Below, piece after piece: positions 1 to 6,123 of a stretch of 15,625 nucleotides of DNA. How positions within the stretch are numbered: position 1 is the stretch's first letter; each line of letters starts with the position of its first letter. The DNA is from an uncultured Eubacteriales bacterium (GTDB lineage Bacteria; Bacillota; Clostridia; Christensenellales; DTU072), in assembly GCA_902766325.1 (NCBI GenBank), contig CACXDF010000268.1, positions 1 through 15,625 of the forward strand, read 5' to 3'. The position numbers and the translations under genes were made by a program. Below the pieces are notes generated by a model. That model made no database searches. It was given only the letters and a program-made list of their open reading frames with translations, and had not been told where the DNA came from.

Positions 1-523
1 CGTTGCCGTCGAGAAGAGCAAGATAATACCTGCCGGCCGTCTTTTTTTCGATCTGCGAAGAAAGCGACAGGTGCGCCTTGTCGTTTTTTGCGATAACGAT
101 CAGCCCCGTCGTATCCTTATCCAAACGATGGACGATGCCGGGGCGGAATTCTCCGTTGATGCCACTGAGATCTTTGACGTGATATAAAAGCGCGTTGACG
201 AGCGTGCCGCTCGGCGATCCGGCGCACGGATGGGTCACCATACCGCAAGGCTTGTTGATAACGGCGATATCCGCATCCTCGTATACGATGTCAATGGGTA
301 TGTTTTCCGGTTCGATACTGATCTCGACGGGATCGTCGACGAAGACTTCTATCGGAGAATCGACGGGAAGAACGGCGCCGCTCTTTTTTACGGGAGCGCC
401 GGAGACGGTCACGTTACCGTCTTCCAATAATTTTTTGATCCTCGACCGCGTAAAACCCGTTTTTTCGGACAAAAAAACGTCGACGCGGGTCTTGCCGTCC
501 GATAAAAACTCAAATTTTTCCAT
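1..523 (-). CDS. rluD: RluD-type 23S rRNA pseudouridine synthase, N-terminal part (3' end cut by window edge)
   Basis: It would isomerise specific uridines of large-subunit rRNA to pseudouridine in the cytoplasm. The visible 174 residues hold an S4 RNA-binding domain at about residues 13-75 (RSRIKKLLEDGNVTVSG) and the start of the RluA/RluD catalytic domain. That domain contains IAVINKPCGMVTHP and the signature HRLDKDTTGL, with catalytic Asp at about residue 135. Family members run about 300 residues, so roughly the last 120 lie outside the window. The ATG at 523 lies inside the 3' end of lspA and overlaps it by 14 nt, which suggests translational coupling. In Bacillus the equivalent gene (ylyB) also follows lspA. 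Whether it acts as RluD or another RluA-family paralogue cannot be settled from this fragment. Confidence 0.9.
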   Translation of the reverse strand, partial: MEKFEFLSDGKTRVDVFLSEKTGFTRSRIKKLLEDGNVTVSGAPVKKSGAVLPVDSPIEVFVDDPVEISIEPENIPIDIVYEDADIAVINKPCGMVTHPCAGSPSGTLVNALLYHVKDLSGINGEFRPGIVHRLDKDTTGLIVIAKNDKAHLSLSSQIEKKTAGRYYLALLDGN

Positions 524-1229
524 CTTCGCCGTCTTCCGGTCCTGCCGGATTTTGTTCCGCGCTGTCGAAAGCGGATCCGTCCTTTACGTCGGAAACGGCT
601 TCCGGCGCGACGATCCTTTCTTCGCTCGAGGGAGCGGGCGCGGCCTCTTTCTGCCGTTGCGCGCGCAACTTAGCCGCGTCTTGTTCTTCCTTCCCGTAGA
701 AGAAAATAATGTAAATGAGAAGAACGATCGTACCCACCGTAAGACAACTGTCCGCAAAATTAAAAACGGGAAAGTTGATCAACTCGAAATAAATAAAGTC
801 CCTAACGTAGCCGAAAGCGATACGGTCGACGATATTTCCGACGGCGCCCGCCGCGATCAGAATAAGCGCCGAACGAAGCCAAAGATTTCTTCTTTTATAA
901 GTATAGAAAATGAAAAACAGCAAGAAAGCGGCGCAAACGGACGAAACAACGGTCAGATAGAAGGTCTTACCGGAAAGCATACCGAAACTGGCGCCCGTGT
1001 TCTGCACCGCGACAAGGCTCAACACTCCGGAAATGATTTTGATCTTATTTCTTTGAAGACAAGCGCCGTAGACGTACTTTTTTGTGATCAAGTCGACCGC
1101 AATAAGCGCTATCACAAGCAATAATTCTATTCCGCAAACAAGCCAACGCTTTTTGTCTTTGAGCGCCTTTCCGAGTCCCTCTTTCGTTTCTGAAAGCACC
1201 TGTTTGAAGGGTTTCTTTTCTTCCTGCAT
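510..1229 (-). CDS. lspA: Signal peptidase II (prolipoprotein signal peptidase) with extended termini
   Basis: This membrane aspartic protease cleaves the signal peptide of lipid-modified prolipoproteins. It has 239 residues against about 160 usually. After a charged N-terminal extension of about 28 residues there are four hydrophobic segments (about 30-48, 90-110, 118-134, 160-178). All family boxes are visible: Asp46 in the first helix, QNTGASFGML at 76-85, GNIVDR with catalytic Asp135, and FNFADS with catalytic Asp160. The last 60 or so residues form a charged, Ala/Pro/Glu-rich tail that looks disordered and is unusual for LspA. The ATG at 1229 has a good Shine-Dalgarno (GGAGG, 1233-1240 region) about 5 nt upstream. 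It lies 18 bp after sepF and overlaps rluD. Two probable substrates, the lipoproteins at 10758-12464 and 14265-14618, are in this window. Confidence 0.95.
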   Translation of the reverse strand: MQEEKKPFKQVLSETKEGLGKALKDKKRWLVCGIELLLVIALIAVDLITKKYVYGACLQRNKIKIISGVLSLVAVQNTGASFGMLSGKTFYLTVVSSVCAAFLLFFIFYTYKRRNLWLRSALILIAAGAVGNIVDRIAFGYVRDFIYFELINFPVFNFADSCLTVGTIVLLIYIIFFYGKEEQDAAKLRAQRQKEAAPAPSSEERIVAPEAVSDVKDGSAFDSAEQNPAGPEDGEDGKI

Positions 1230-1247
1230 TTTTCCTCCGGATCCGTT

Positions 1248-1550
1248 TTATTTATATTCGCGGATCTTTCTGACCCGTCCGCCGGGAGGGATCAGAACGT
1301 ATTTATCGTTTTTCACTCTTTTGACGTCTCCGCCCACGGCGTAAAGCGCGCCGGTTGCGAAATCGAGCATTCTCTGCGCCTGCTCGACGGGGAGCGATCC
1401 CAAAGACAGCACGACGCTCTCTCCCCTTTTTAGTCGGATAAGAACGTCTTCCATGTTCTCCATCGACTCGGGCACGATCTCCGCCGCTTCCTTTTGTACG
1501 ATCAAAGTACCGTCGTTTTTCACTTTGGTACGATCGACAAAACTTTTCAT
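1248..1550 (-). CDS. sepF: SepF-like cell division protein, core domain only
   Basis: SepF binds FtsZ and, in Gram-positives, helps anchor and align the Z-ring at the membrane. This 100-residue protein matches the SepF/YlmF core: VQKEAAEIVPESMENMEDVL, RLKRGESVVLSLGSLP, QAQRMLDFATGALYAVGGDV and NDKYVLIPPGGRV. Typical SepF has about 150 residues, with an N-terminal amphipathic membrane helix and a flexible linker before this core. Here the protein starts almost directly at the core, so that helix is absent. I chose the ATG at 1550 because it forms an ATGA overlap with the yggS stop. An in-frame extension to 1625 lies wholly inside yggS and is basic, not amphipathic. No strong Shine-Dalgarno is close by (GGAG about 13 nt upstream), so coupling to yggS translation is likely. 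Confidence 0.88.
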   Translation of the reverse strand: MKSFVDRTKVKNDGTLIVQKEAAEIVPESMENMEDVLIRLKRGESVVLSLGSLPVEQAQRMLDFATGALYAVGGDVKRVKNDKYVLIPPGGRVRKIREYK

Positions 1551-2197
1551 GTATAATTTCTTTCTCCGAAGATCGCTCTGCCCACTCTGACGATATTCGC
1601 TCCGCATTCGGCCGCGATAAAACAATCTCCGCTCATACCCATCGACAGATACTCGATCTCGTCGTTTTTGATACGGGAAAACTCGTTATATACGGCCGTA
1701 AAGGTCTTGCGCAATAGGTCTTCCGAATAAAAAGCGGGAGCGACCGCCATAAGGCCGCGAACTTTCAAGTTATCGTATACGGAAACTTTCTCCAAAAATT
1801 CTTCGGTCTGACCGAGGAGGATACCGCCTTTTGTTTCTTCTTCTCCGGAATTGATCTCGATAAGGACGTTTTGGATGACGCCGCGCTTTTTCGCCTCTTT
1901 GTCAATGGCTTCGGCAAGTTCTATCCTGTCCAGGCTATGGATCAGTTCCGCCCTGCCCACGACGTATTTTACTTTGTTGGTCTGAAGCCGACCGATAAAG
2001 TCCCAACGAAAATCGGGAACGAATTTATCGCGCAGTTCCTGCACGCGGTTTTCTCCCGCGGCGAGGCACAGTCCCGTATCCATACATTCCCGGATCTCTT
2101 CTATCGTCCTGGTTTTCGTCGCGGCGACGATTTGAACGGACGGATCGATCTCGTCCAGCTTTTTACGCAGTTCTATAACGGATTCACGTATACTCAT
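1547..2197 (-). CDS. yggS: YggS/YlmE family pyridoxal-phosphate homeostasis protein
   Basis: This is a PLP-binding alanine-racemase-like TIM-barrel protein that buffers free PLP and affects amino-acid homeostasis in the cytoplasm. No enzymatic reaction is established for the family. Its 216 residues match the usual length. The PLP lysine is Lys28 in VAATKTRT, followed by GENRVQE, WDFIGRLQTNK, IHSLDR, GGILLGQ, and the phosphate-binding C-terminal block LSMGMSGDC...VRVGRAIFG. The ATG at 2197 fits the family N-terminus. It has no Shine-Dalgarno and lies 6 nt from a -10 hexamer, so the mRNA is probably leaderless. It is the first gene of the yggS-sepF-lspA-rluD run. The yggS/ylmE-sepF pairing is conserved in Gram-positive bacteria. 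Confidence 0.95.
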   Translation of the reverse strand: MSIRESVIELRKKLDEIDPSVQIVAATKTRTIEEIRECMDTGLCLAAGENRVQELRDKFVPDFRWDFIGRLQTNKVKYVVGRAELIHSLDRIELAEAIDKEAKKRGVIQNVLIEINSGEEETKGGILLGQTEEFLEKVSVYDNLKVRGLMAVAPAFYSEDLLRKTFTAVYNEFSRIKNDEIEYLSMGMSGDCFIAAECGANIVRVGRAIFGERNYT

Positions 2198-2203
2198 GGA
2201 CTA

Positions 2204-2232
2204 ACTATATCACAACACGAACGAATTATCAA
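2204..2232 (-). promoter_or_regulatory. Sigma-A-type promoter of the yggS operon, positioned for a leaderless transcript
   Basis: On the minus strand, the -35 TTGATA lies at 2227-2232 and the -10 TATAGT at 2204-2209, with a 17-bp spacer. Each hexamer matches consensus at 5 of 6 bases. Only 6 nt separate the -10 from the ATG at 2197, so a start site 7 nt downstream of the -10 falls on the A of the start codon. It sits in the 44-bp gap after the ssb-like gene. Confidence 0.75.
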
Positions 2233-2241
2233 CACAATCGG

Positions 2242-2877
2242 TTACATTTCGTTAATTTCGTCGGCGGCTTGCTCTATCCTGTTGATACTCACTTCATACG
2301 CGGTACGCTCTTCCGTCGTGCCGTCGGCAAGCGATTTTTGATAGACTCTGGATTGTACTCTGCCGTTCACATAAACTTTCGTACCCACGGGTATCTCACG
2401 CATAAAACGCGCGTTCCTGCCCCATGCGATACACGGTAAATAATCGCTCTTATTATACGCCCTGTTGACGGCGAGGAGCACGTCGCATATCTCTCGTTTA
2501 AAAGGCGTCATGCGATAAACAGGCTCCTTGCAGACGTATCCGACGATATCGATGGAATTGGGATTGAGGTTCGGATCGTTTTCCAACACTTCCCGAACGA
2601 ACATGGTTAAAAAAAGTTTGCTCTTTCCGTCGACGAACTTATTGTAGCTCCTGAGTTGTCCCGAAAACGTGACGAGGCTGTCCTTTCCCAATCCGATATC
2701 GTTCAGAAGTCTTTCGCTGATGGTAAACGGCACGAGATCGTTTTGTCCGCTGAGTCTCGGAACGCTGAGGACGCTTTCGTAAAATCCTTCTCCGTACATC
2801 TGATGAGAATAACGGGGAGTTTCAACGATGGTCCCGCTAAGCAAAACGACGTTGTTATTCATAAATTCGTAGTTCAT
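2242..2877 (-). CDS. Tandem OB-fold single-stranded DNA-binding protein
   Basis: It is predicted to bind single-stranded DNA in replication or repair. The 211 residues contain two OB-fold units. The first, about residues 8-97, is divergent (LLSGTIVETPRYSHQMYGEG ... VTFSGQLRSYNKFVDGKSKL). The second, about 105-205, looks like an SSB/PriB domain (IVGYVCKEPVYRMTPF, LLAVNRAYNKSDYLPCIAWG, GTKVYVNGRVQSRVYQK). The protein ends in AADEINEM and lacks the acidic DDDIPF-type tail by which ordinary SSB recruits partners, so it is probably not the main replicative SSB. The ATG at 2877 has AAGGAG at 2885-2890, overlapping the stop region of the upstream deacetylase gene 11 bp away. Co-transcription with that gene is likely. 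Confidence 0.8.
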   Translation of the reverse strand: MNYEFMNNNVVLLSGTIVETPRYSHQMYGEGFYESVLSVPRLSGQNDLVPFTISERLLNDIGLGKDSLVTFSGQLRSYNKFVDGKSKLFLTMFVREVLENDPNLNPNSIDIVGYVCKEPVYRMTPFKREICDVLLAVNRAYNKSDYLPCIAWGRNARFMREIPVGTKVYVNGRVQSRVYQKSLADGTTEERTAYEVSINRIEQAADEINEM

Positions 2878-2888
2878 AACAGTACTCC

Positions 2889-3656
2889 TTAGGTAAGTCT
2901 TATCTGCGTGCCGTTGTTGTCGATCGAGTAGTTCTCCGTGACGACGAGTTCGTCCATCGGTACGGTGATCAATCCCTTATTCTTTAAGCCGAGAAGGATC
3001 AACGGCAAAGCGTCCAGGATATGATCGCTGTTATTATGGCACAGAATGATCGAGCCGCTATGCACGCGAAAAAGTATCCTTTCCGCGATCTCTTTTCCGC
3101 TTATGCCCTTCCAATCCAGACTGTCTACGTCCCATTGGATACCGATCATGCCTTTTTCTTCGAGCGTCGAGATCAGGACGTTATCATAATCCCCGAAGGG
3201 CGGGCGGAAAAACAACGGTCTCTTCCCGGTCAGTTTTTCCAAAGACAGGTTGACGGACTCGATCTGCGCCTCCATCTTTTCTTTCCCGAGAGTAGGAAGG
3301 TGCGGATGATCCTGACTGTGATTGCCGATACAGTGCCCGCGTTTTGCGATCTCTTTGGTCAATTCCGGATTTTTTTCGATCCAGAACCCAACGAGGAAAA
3401 AGGTCGCCTTCGCTCCGTACCGATCGAGAATATCCAGTATCTTTTCCGTTTTATCGCTTCCCCACGCGGCGTCGAACGTAAGCGCTACCTTATTTTCTTC
3501 CGTCCGGACGGAATAGACGGGTAGCAATTTGTTCGGTTTGGCCGCGGCGTCCGCTGCTTTCACGCGCATCAACGCGGCGGATAAGGCGCCTGCGACAAGC
3601 AACAAACAAAGTGCGGCCGCAAGAACCACTTGTCTCTTTTTTACAACGACAAACAT
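2889..3656 (-). CDS. PdaB-like polysaccharide deacetylase (CE4/NodB domain), membrane-anchored
   Basis: CE4 enzymes remove N-acetyl groups from peptidoglycan or chitin-like sugars outside the membrane. From the chosen start the protein has 255 residues. A hydrophobic signal/anchor segment (about residues 10-30) is followed by the NodB domain. Its motifs are TFDAAWG with Asp62, NHSQDHPH with His113 and His117, FFRPPFG at 150-155, DVDSLDW near 176-182, and ILCHNN with His207. In the TFDD motif the second Asp, a usual metal ligand, is Ala, as in PdaB-type sporulation proteins. I chose the ATG at 3656 because AGGAG lies 9 nt upstream (3666-3670). An in-frame ATG at 3674 has no Shine-Dalgarno. The gene is followed 11 bp later by the tandem-OB gene. 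A sporulation role is inference from family resemblance. Confidence 0.85.
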   Translation of the reverse strand: MFVVVKKRQVVLAAALCLLLVAGALSAALMRVKAADAAAKPNKLLPVYSVRTEENKVALTFDAAWGSDKTEKILDILDRYGAKATFFLVGFWIEKNPELTKEIAKRGHCIGNHSQDHPHLPTLGKEKMEAQIESVNLSLEKLTGKRPLFFRPPFGDYDNVLISTLEEKGMIGIQWDVDSLDWKGISGKEIAERILFRVHSGSIILCHNNSDHILDALPLILLGLKNKGLITVPMDELVVTENYSIDNNGTQIRLT

Positions 3657-3765
3657 TTCTTTTAACTCCTGCATTTTACCGCGCGTTACAGCAAAAAGAA
3701 TGACTACTTTAAGCGAATAGCGTCTTATTTTGTCGAATTCTTTTTTTGAACGTGCGTACTGTTAA

Positions 3766-3794
3766 AAGATATGGCGGACTTGTAAAAAATATGC
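3766..3794 (-). promoter_or_regulatory. Possible sigma-E-like (sporulation) promoter upstream of the PdaB-like gene
   Basis: On the minus strand, GCATATT at 3788-3794 and CATATCTT at 3766-3773 are separated by 14 bp. This fits the recalled B. subtilis sigma-E pattern kmATATT-N14-CATACAnT at all -35 positions and 6 of 8 -10 positions. It lies about 110 nt upstream of the deacetylase ATG. The region is AT-rich, so chance is possible. Confidence 0.3.
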
Positions 3795-3816
3795 CGGGGA
3801 TCTTTCTGTAAAAAAA

Positions 3817-5076
3817 CTAAATCGTGCGAGCTATATCCTTTCGATAATGCATACCGTCGTAATAAATTTTTTGTAAGTTTTTATATACTTTTTCCGAGCA
3901 TGCTCCTATATTTTCACCCCAACAAGCCACGGTAATGACGCGACCGCCGGAAGTACGGAGCTCGCCGTCGACAAGTTTAGTGCCGGCGTGATACAAACGG
4001 ACGTCGTGATCGACTTCTCCGATTGAGATCTTATAATTTTTGGTGTATTCGAGCGGATATCCGCCGCTGGTCGCCACGACGCAAACGCCGCAGTTTTCCG
4101 TCACGTCGATGCCCCCGAGACGGGAGAGGTCTTTATCGATGACCGCCTCGAACAGGTCGAGAAGCGGCGTCTTGATCTGCGAAAAAATAAGCTGACTTTC
4201 AACGTCGCAGAAACGGCAAATAAAATCTACGACTTTAACGCTGTCCGGCGTTACGATCAAGCTGAATCCGATGACGCCCTGATATACGATGCCTTCTGCC
4301 TTCAACGCTTCTATCGTGGGCACGAAAATGGTCTCGTACGCCTTCTTTGCGATCTCCGGCGTGTACGCCTTGACGGGCATGGACGCGCCCATACCGGCGG
4401 TGCTCATCCCCAGATCTCCGTCATAGACGCGCTTATAGTTATTGACGGCGGGAAGAGGATAAATGGCCTTCCCGTCCGTAAACGCCATAACGATAACGCG
4501 ATCGCCGGGTACGAACTCTTCTATATCGACTTTCTTACCCGCTTCGCCGAACAATTCCGCGATCATAACGTCGTAAAGAGCGGTCTCCGCTTCTTTCGGA
4601 TTACGACAGAACATGATACCTTTACCGGCCGTTCTGCCTTCCGTCTTGATGACAAGCGGATACTTCTGGATCTGAGAATATTTTTTCGCCCTCGTATAAT
4701 CGTCGAATACGACGTATTGGGGAGAAGGAATGCCGTATTTCTTGCACAAATTGTGAGCAAACGACTTACTGCTTTCCAGTTGAGCGGAAGCCGCGTTGCA
4801 CCCGAAGGCTCTGTGACCGCGACTGTTAAGCAGTTCTACCAAGCCGCCGCTCAGCGACTCGTCCGGATTGACGATAGTCAGTTTGATATTCGGGTTATCA
4901 TCCAAAAACTCAAGGATCTTATCGAAATCGGTGACGCCGATCTTAATGCAGGTGGCTATGCCCGCCAGTCCGCCGTTTCCGGGAATGCAAAAGATCGTAT
5001 TTATACGCGGGTCCTTTTTCAATTCCAAAGCCATAGCGTGTTCTCTTCCTCGCGAACCGATCAATAATACGTCCAT
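3817..5076 (-). CDS. purD: Phosphoribosylamine-glycine ligase (GAR synthetase) homologue with altered ATP-grasp residues
   Basis: PurD joins phosphoribosylamine and glycine using ATP in purine synthesis. The protein (419 residues, the usual length) aligns along the whole family: MDVLLIGSRGREHAMA at the N-terminus, IPGNGG, NPDESLSGGL, SKSFAHNLCKKYGIP, the ATP-grasp loop IKTEGRTAGKGI, EEFVPGDRV, DGDLGMSTAGMGA, GGYPLEY, LYHAGTK and TSGGRV. Several normally fixed positions differ. The metal-binding E-x-N...RFGDPETQ segment reads DFICRFCDVESQ (residues 284-295), changing Glu to Asp and the Asn ligand to Ile. AQDHKR reads VNNYKR, and PNTGGMG reads MSTAGMG. I chose the ATG at 5076 (not an upstream in-frame ATG at 5109) because it matches the family N-terminus and has AGGGGA 6 nt upstream. 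It stands alone, with no other pur gene nearby. It could be a diverged true PurD or a repurposed paralogue. Confidence 0.85.
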   Translation of the reverse strand: MDVLLIGSRGREHAMALELKKDPRINTIFCIPGNGGLAGIATCIKIGVTDFDKILEFLDDNPNIKLTIVNPDESLSGGLVELLNSRGHRAFGCNAASAQLESSKSFAHNLCKKYGIPSPQYVVFDDYTRAKKYSQIQKYPLVIKTEGRTAGKGIMFCRNPKEAETALYDVMIAELFGEAGKKVDIEEFVPGDRVIVMAFTDGKAIYPLPAVNNYKRVYDGDLGMSTAGMGASMPVKAYTPEIAKKAYETIFVPTIEALKAEGIVYQGVIGFSLIVTPDSVKVVDFICRFCDVESQLIFSQIKTPLLDLFEAVIDKDLSRLGGIDVTENCGVCVVATSGGYPLEYTKNYKISIGEVDHDVRLYHAGTKLVDGELRTSGGRVITVACWGENIGACSEKVYKNLQKIYYDGMHYRKDIARTI

Positions 5077-5124
5077 AATGATTCCCCTTTTTGCTAAGAA
5101 TAGCGTCAAATTCTTGACTTTTAT

Positions 5125-5153
5125 ATTTTAACAGTAAAACGGGATTTCGTCAA
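5125..5153 (-). promoter_or_regulatory. Sigma-A-type promoter of the purD homologue
   Basis: On the minus strand, -35 TTGACG lies at 5148-5153 and -10 TAAAAT at 5125-5130, with a 17-bp spacer; each matches consensus at 5 of 6 bases. The predicted 5' leader is about 42 nt, too short for a purine riboswitch. The Shine-Dalgarno is at 5083-5088. Confidence 0.75.
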
Positions 5154-5203
5154 CACCGATATTTTTCGGATTTTGAAATCAAGCCGTTTCTAAATATGAA
5201 AAG

Positions 5204-5228
5204 AGCGGAAAAACATATGTTTTCCGCT
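5204..5228 (-). terminator. Hairpin terminator after the regulator-methyltransferase pair
   Basis: A perfect 9-bp inverted repeat (AGCGGAAAA / TTTTCCGCT, plus-strand orientation) has a 7-nt loop around CATATG. On the minus strand it is followed by CTTTTC, a weak T-tract. It lies 32 bp past the methyltransferase stop and upstream of the purD promoter, where a minus-strand terminator is expected. Confidence 0.6.
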
Positions 5229-5259
5229 TGTCGAAACAAAAAATGAACCGAAAATAAAT

Positions 5260-6120
5260 TTATTTAAAAACGGCGAAAGCACTACATCCGCAAGGCAAAA
5301 CGAGTCCGTCTCTGCCGGGCAGACCGATCTCGTCGGCTTCCGTAAAATGCTTACGATCGGAAAAGACGATGTCAATGATATTTTTCATGACGGTCGGTTG
5401 CAGTCCGGTCGTGTAAGAATTGATCAGATAAAACAAAGGATTATCCGAGACGATATTTTTCGTCAATTCGACAAGGTCGAATATCCTTTCTTCCAGTTTC
5501 CACATTTCGCCTCGCGGTCCCCTGCCGTATGCCGGCGGATCCATGATGATCGCGTCGTACTTTCTGCCGCGACGTATTTCTCTCTCGACGAACTTAATGC
5601 AGTCGTCCACGATAAAACGAGCCTTGGTTATGTCCGCGTTGCTGTGATTTACGTTGTTCTTCGCCGTTTCGCACATGGCTTTCGCCGCGTCCACGTGACA
5701 GACCGAAGCGCCCGCTTTCAGACAAGCGACCGTCGCGCCGCCCGTATATCCGAAAAGGTTAAGAACGCTTATCGGTCGCCCGGCCTCGCGGATCACCTTC
5801 ATCATCCTGTCCCAATTGACGGCTTGTTCGGGGAAAATACCGATATGCTTAAAGTTCATCAATCTGAGCTCGAACGTAAGGTCGCGCCAATGGACGAAAA
5901 AAGTATCTTTGACGGGACGATACTTTTCCCATTCGCCGCCGCCCGTGGCGCTCCTGTGATAAGCCGCTGTCAGATCCTTATATTCTTTCAAAACAAACGG
6001 CGGTCGCCAAATCACTTGCGGATCCGGGCGCAAAAAAGTATACCCGGCTATTTTTTCCAGTTTTTCTCCGTCGCCCGTGGCGATCAGTTCGTAGTCTTTC
6101 CATTCCTTATTAACGATCAT
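5260..6120 (-). CDS. RlmI/RlmK-like class I SAM-dependent methyltransferase
   Basis: This is a probable RNA methyltransferase of the COG1092 type, acting in the cytoplasm; the exact target is unknown. The 286 residues show an N-terminal region (about 1-110), then the Rossmann-fold motif I VLNLFGYTGGATVACLKAGA at 119-138, acidic motif II with Asp144 (CHVDAAK), and motif IV IIMDPPAYGRGPRGE with Asp194. The DPPxYGRG form replaces the DPPKF form of RlmI, and I see no obvious m5C catalytic Cys pair, so another modified base or position is possible. The ATG at 6120 begins 3 bp after the stop of the large regulator gene (TAA AAA ATG context) with only a weak Shine-Dalgarno, so coupling to it is likely. 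A hairpin follows. Confidence 0.85.
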   Translation of the reverse strand: MIVNKEWKDYELIATGDGEKLEKIAGYTFLRPDPQVIWRPPFVLKEYKDLTAAYHRSATGGGEWEKYRPVKDTFFVHWRDLTFELRLMNFKHIGIFPEQAVNWDRMMKVIREAGRPISVLNLFGYTGGATVACLKAGASVCHVDAAKAMCETAKNNVNHSNADITKARFIVDDCIKFVEREIRRGRKYDAIIMDPPAYGRGPRGEMWKLEERIFDLVELTKNIVSDNPLFYLINSYTTGLQPTVMKNIIDIVFSDRKHFTEADEIGLPGRDGLVLPCGCSAFAVFK

Positions 6121-6123
6121 TTT

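Noticed and set aside
195..1124. A 309-codon open frame on the plus strand across rluD and lspA
   Set aside because: Antisense to conserved rluD and lspA motifs, with no domain and no ribosome-binding site.
1551..1625. Longer N-terminus for the SepF-like protein starting at 1625
   Set aside because: The extension lies inside yggS, is basic and not amphipathic, and the ATGA overlap at 1547-1550 gives a natural start.
3657..3816. Terminator after the purD homologue
   Set aside because: I looked on the minus strand for a stem followed by a T-tract in this gap and found none convincing, so none is annotated.
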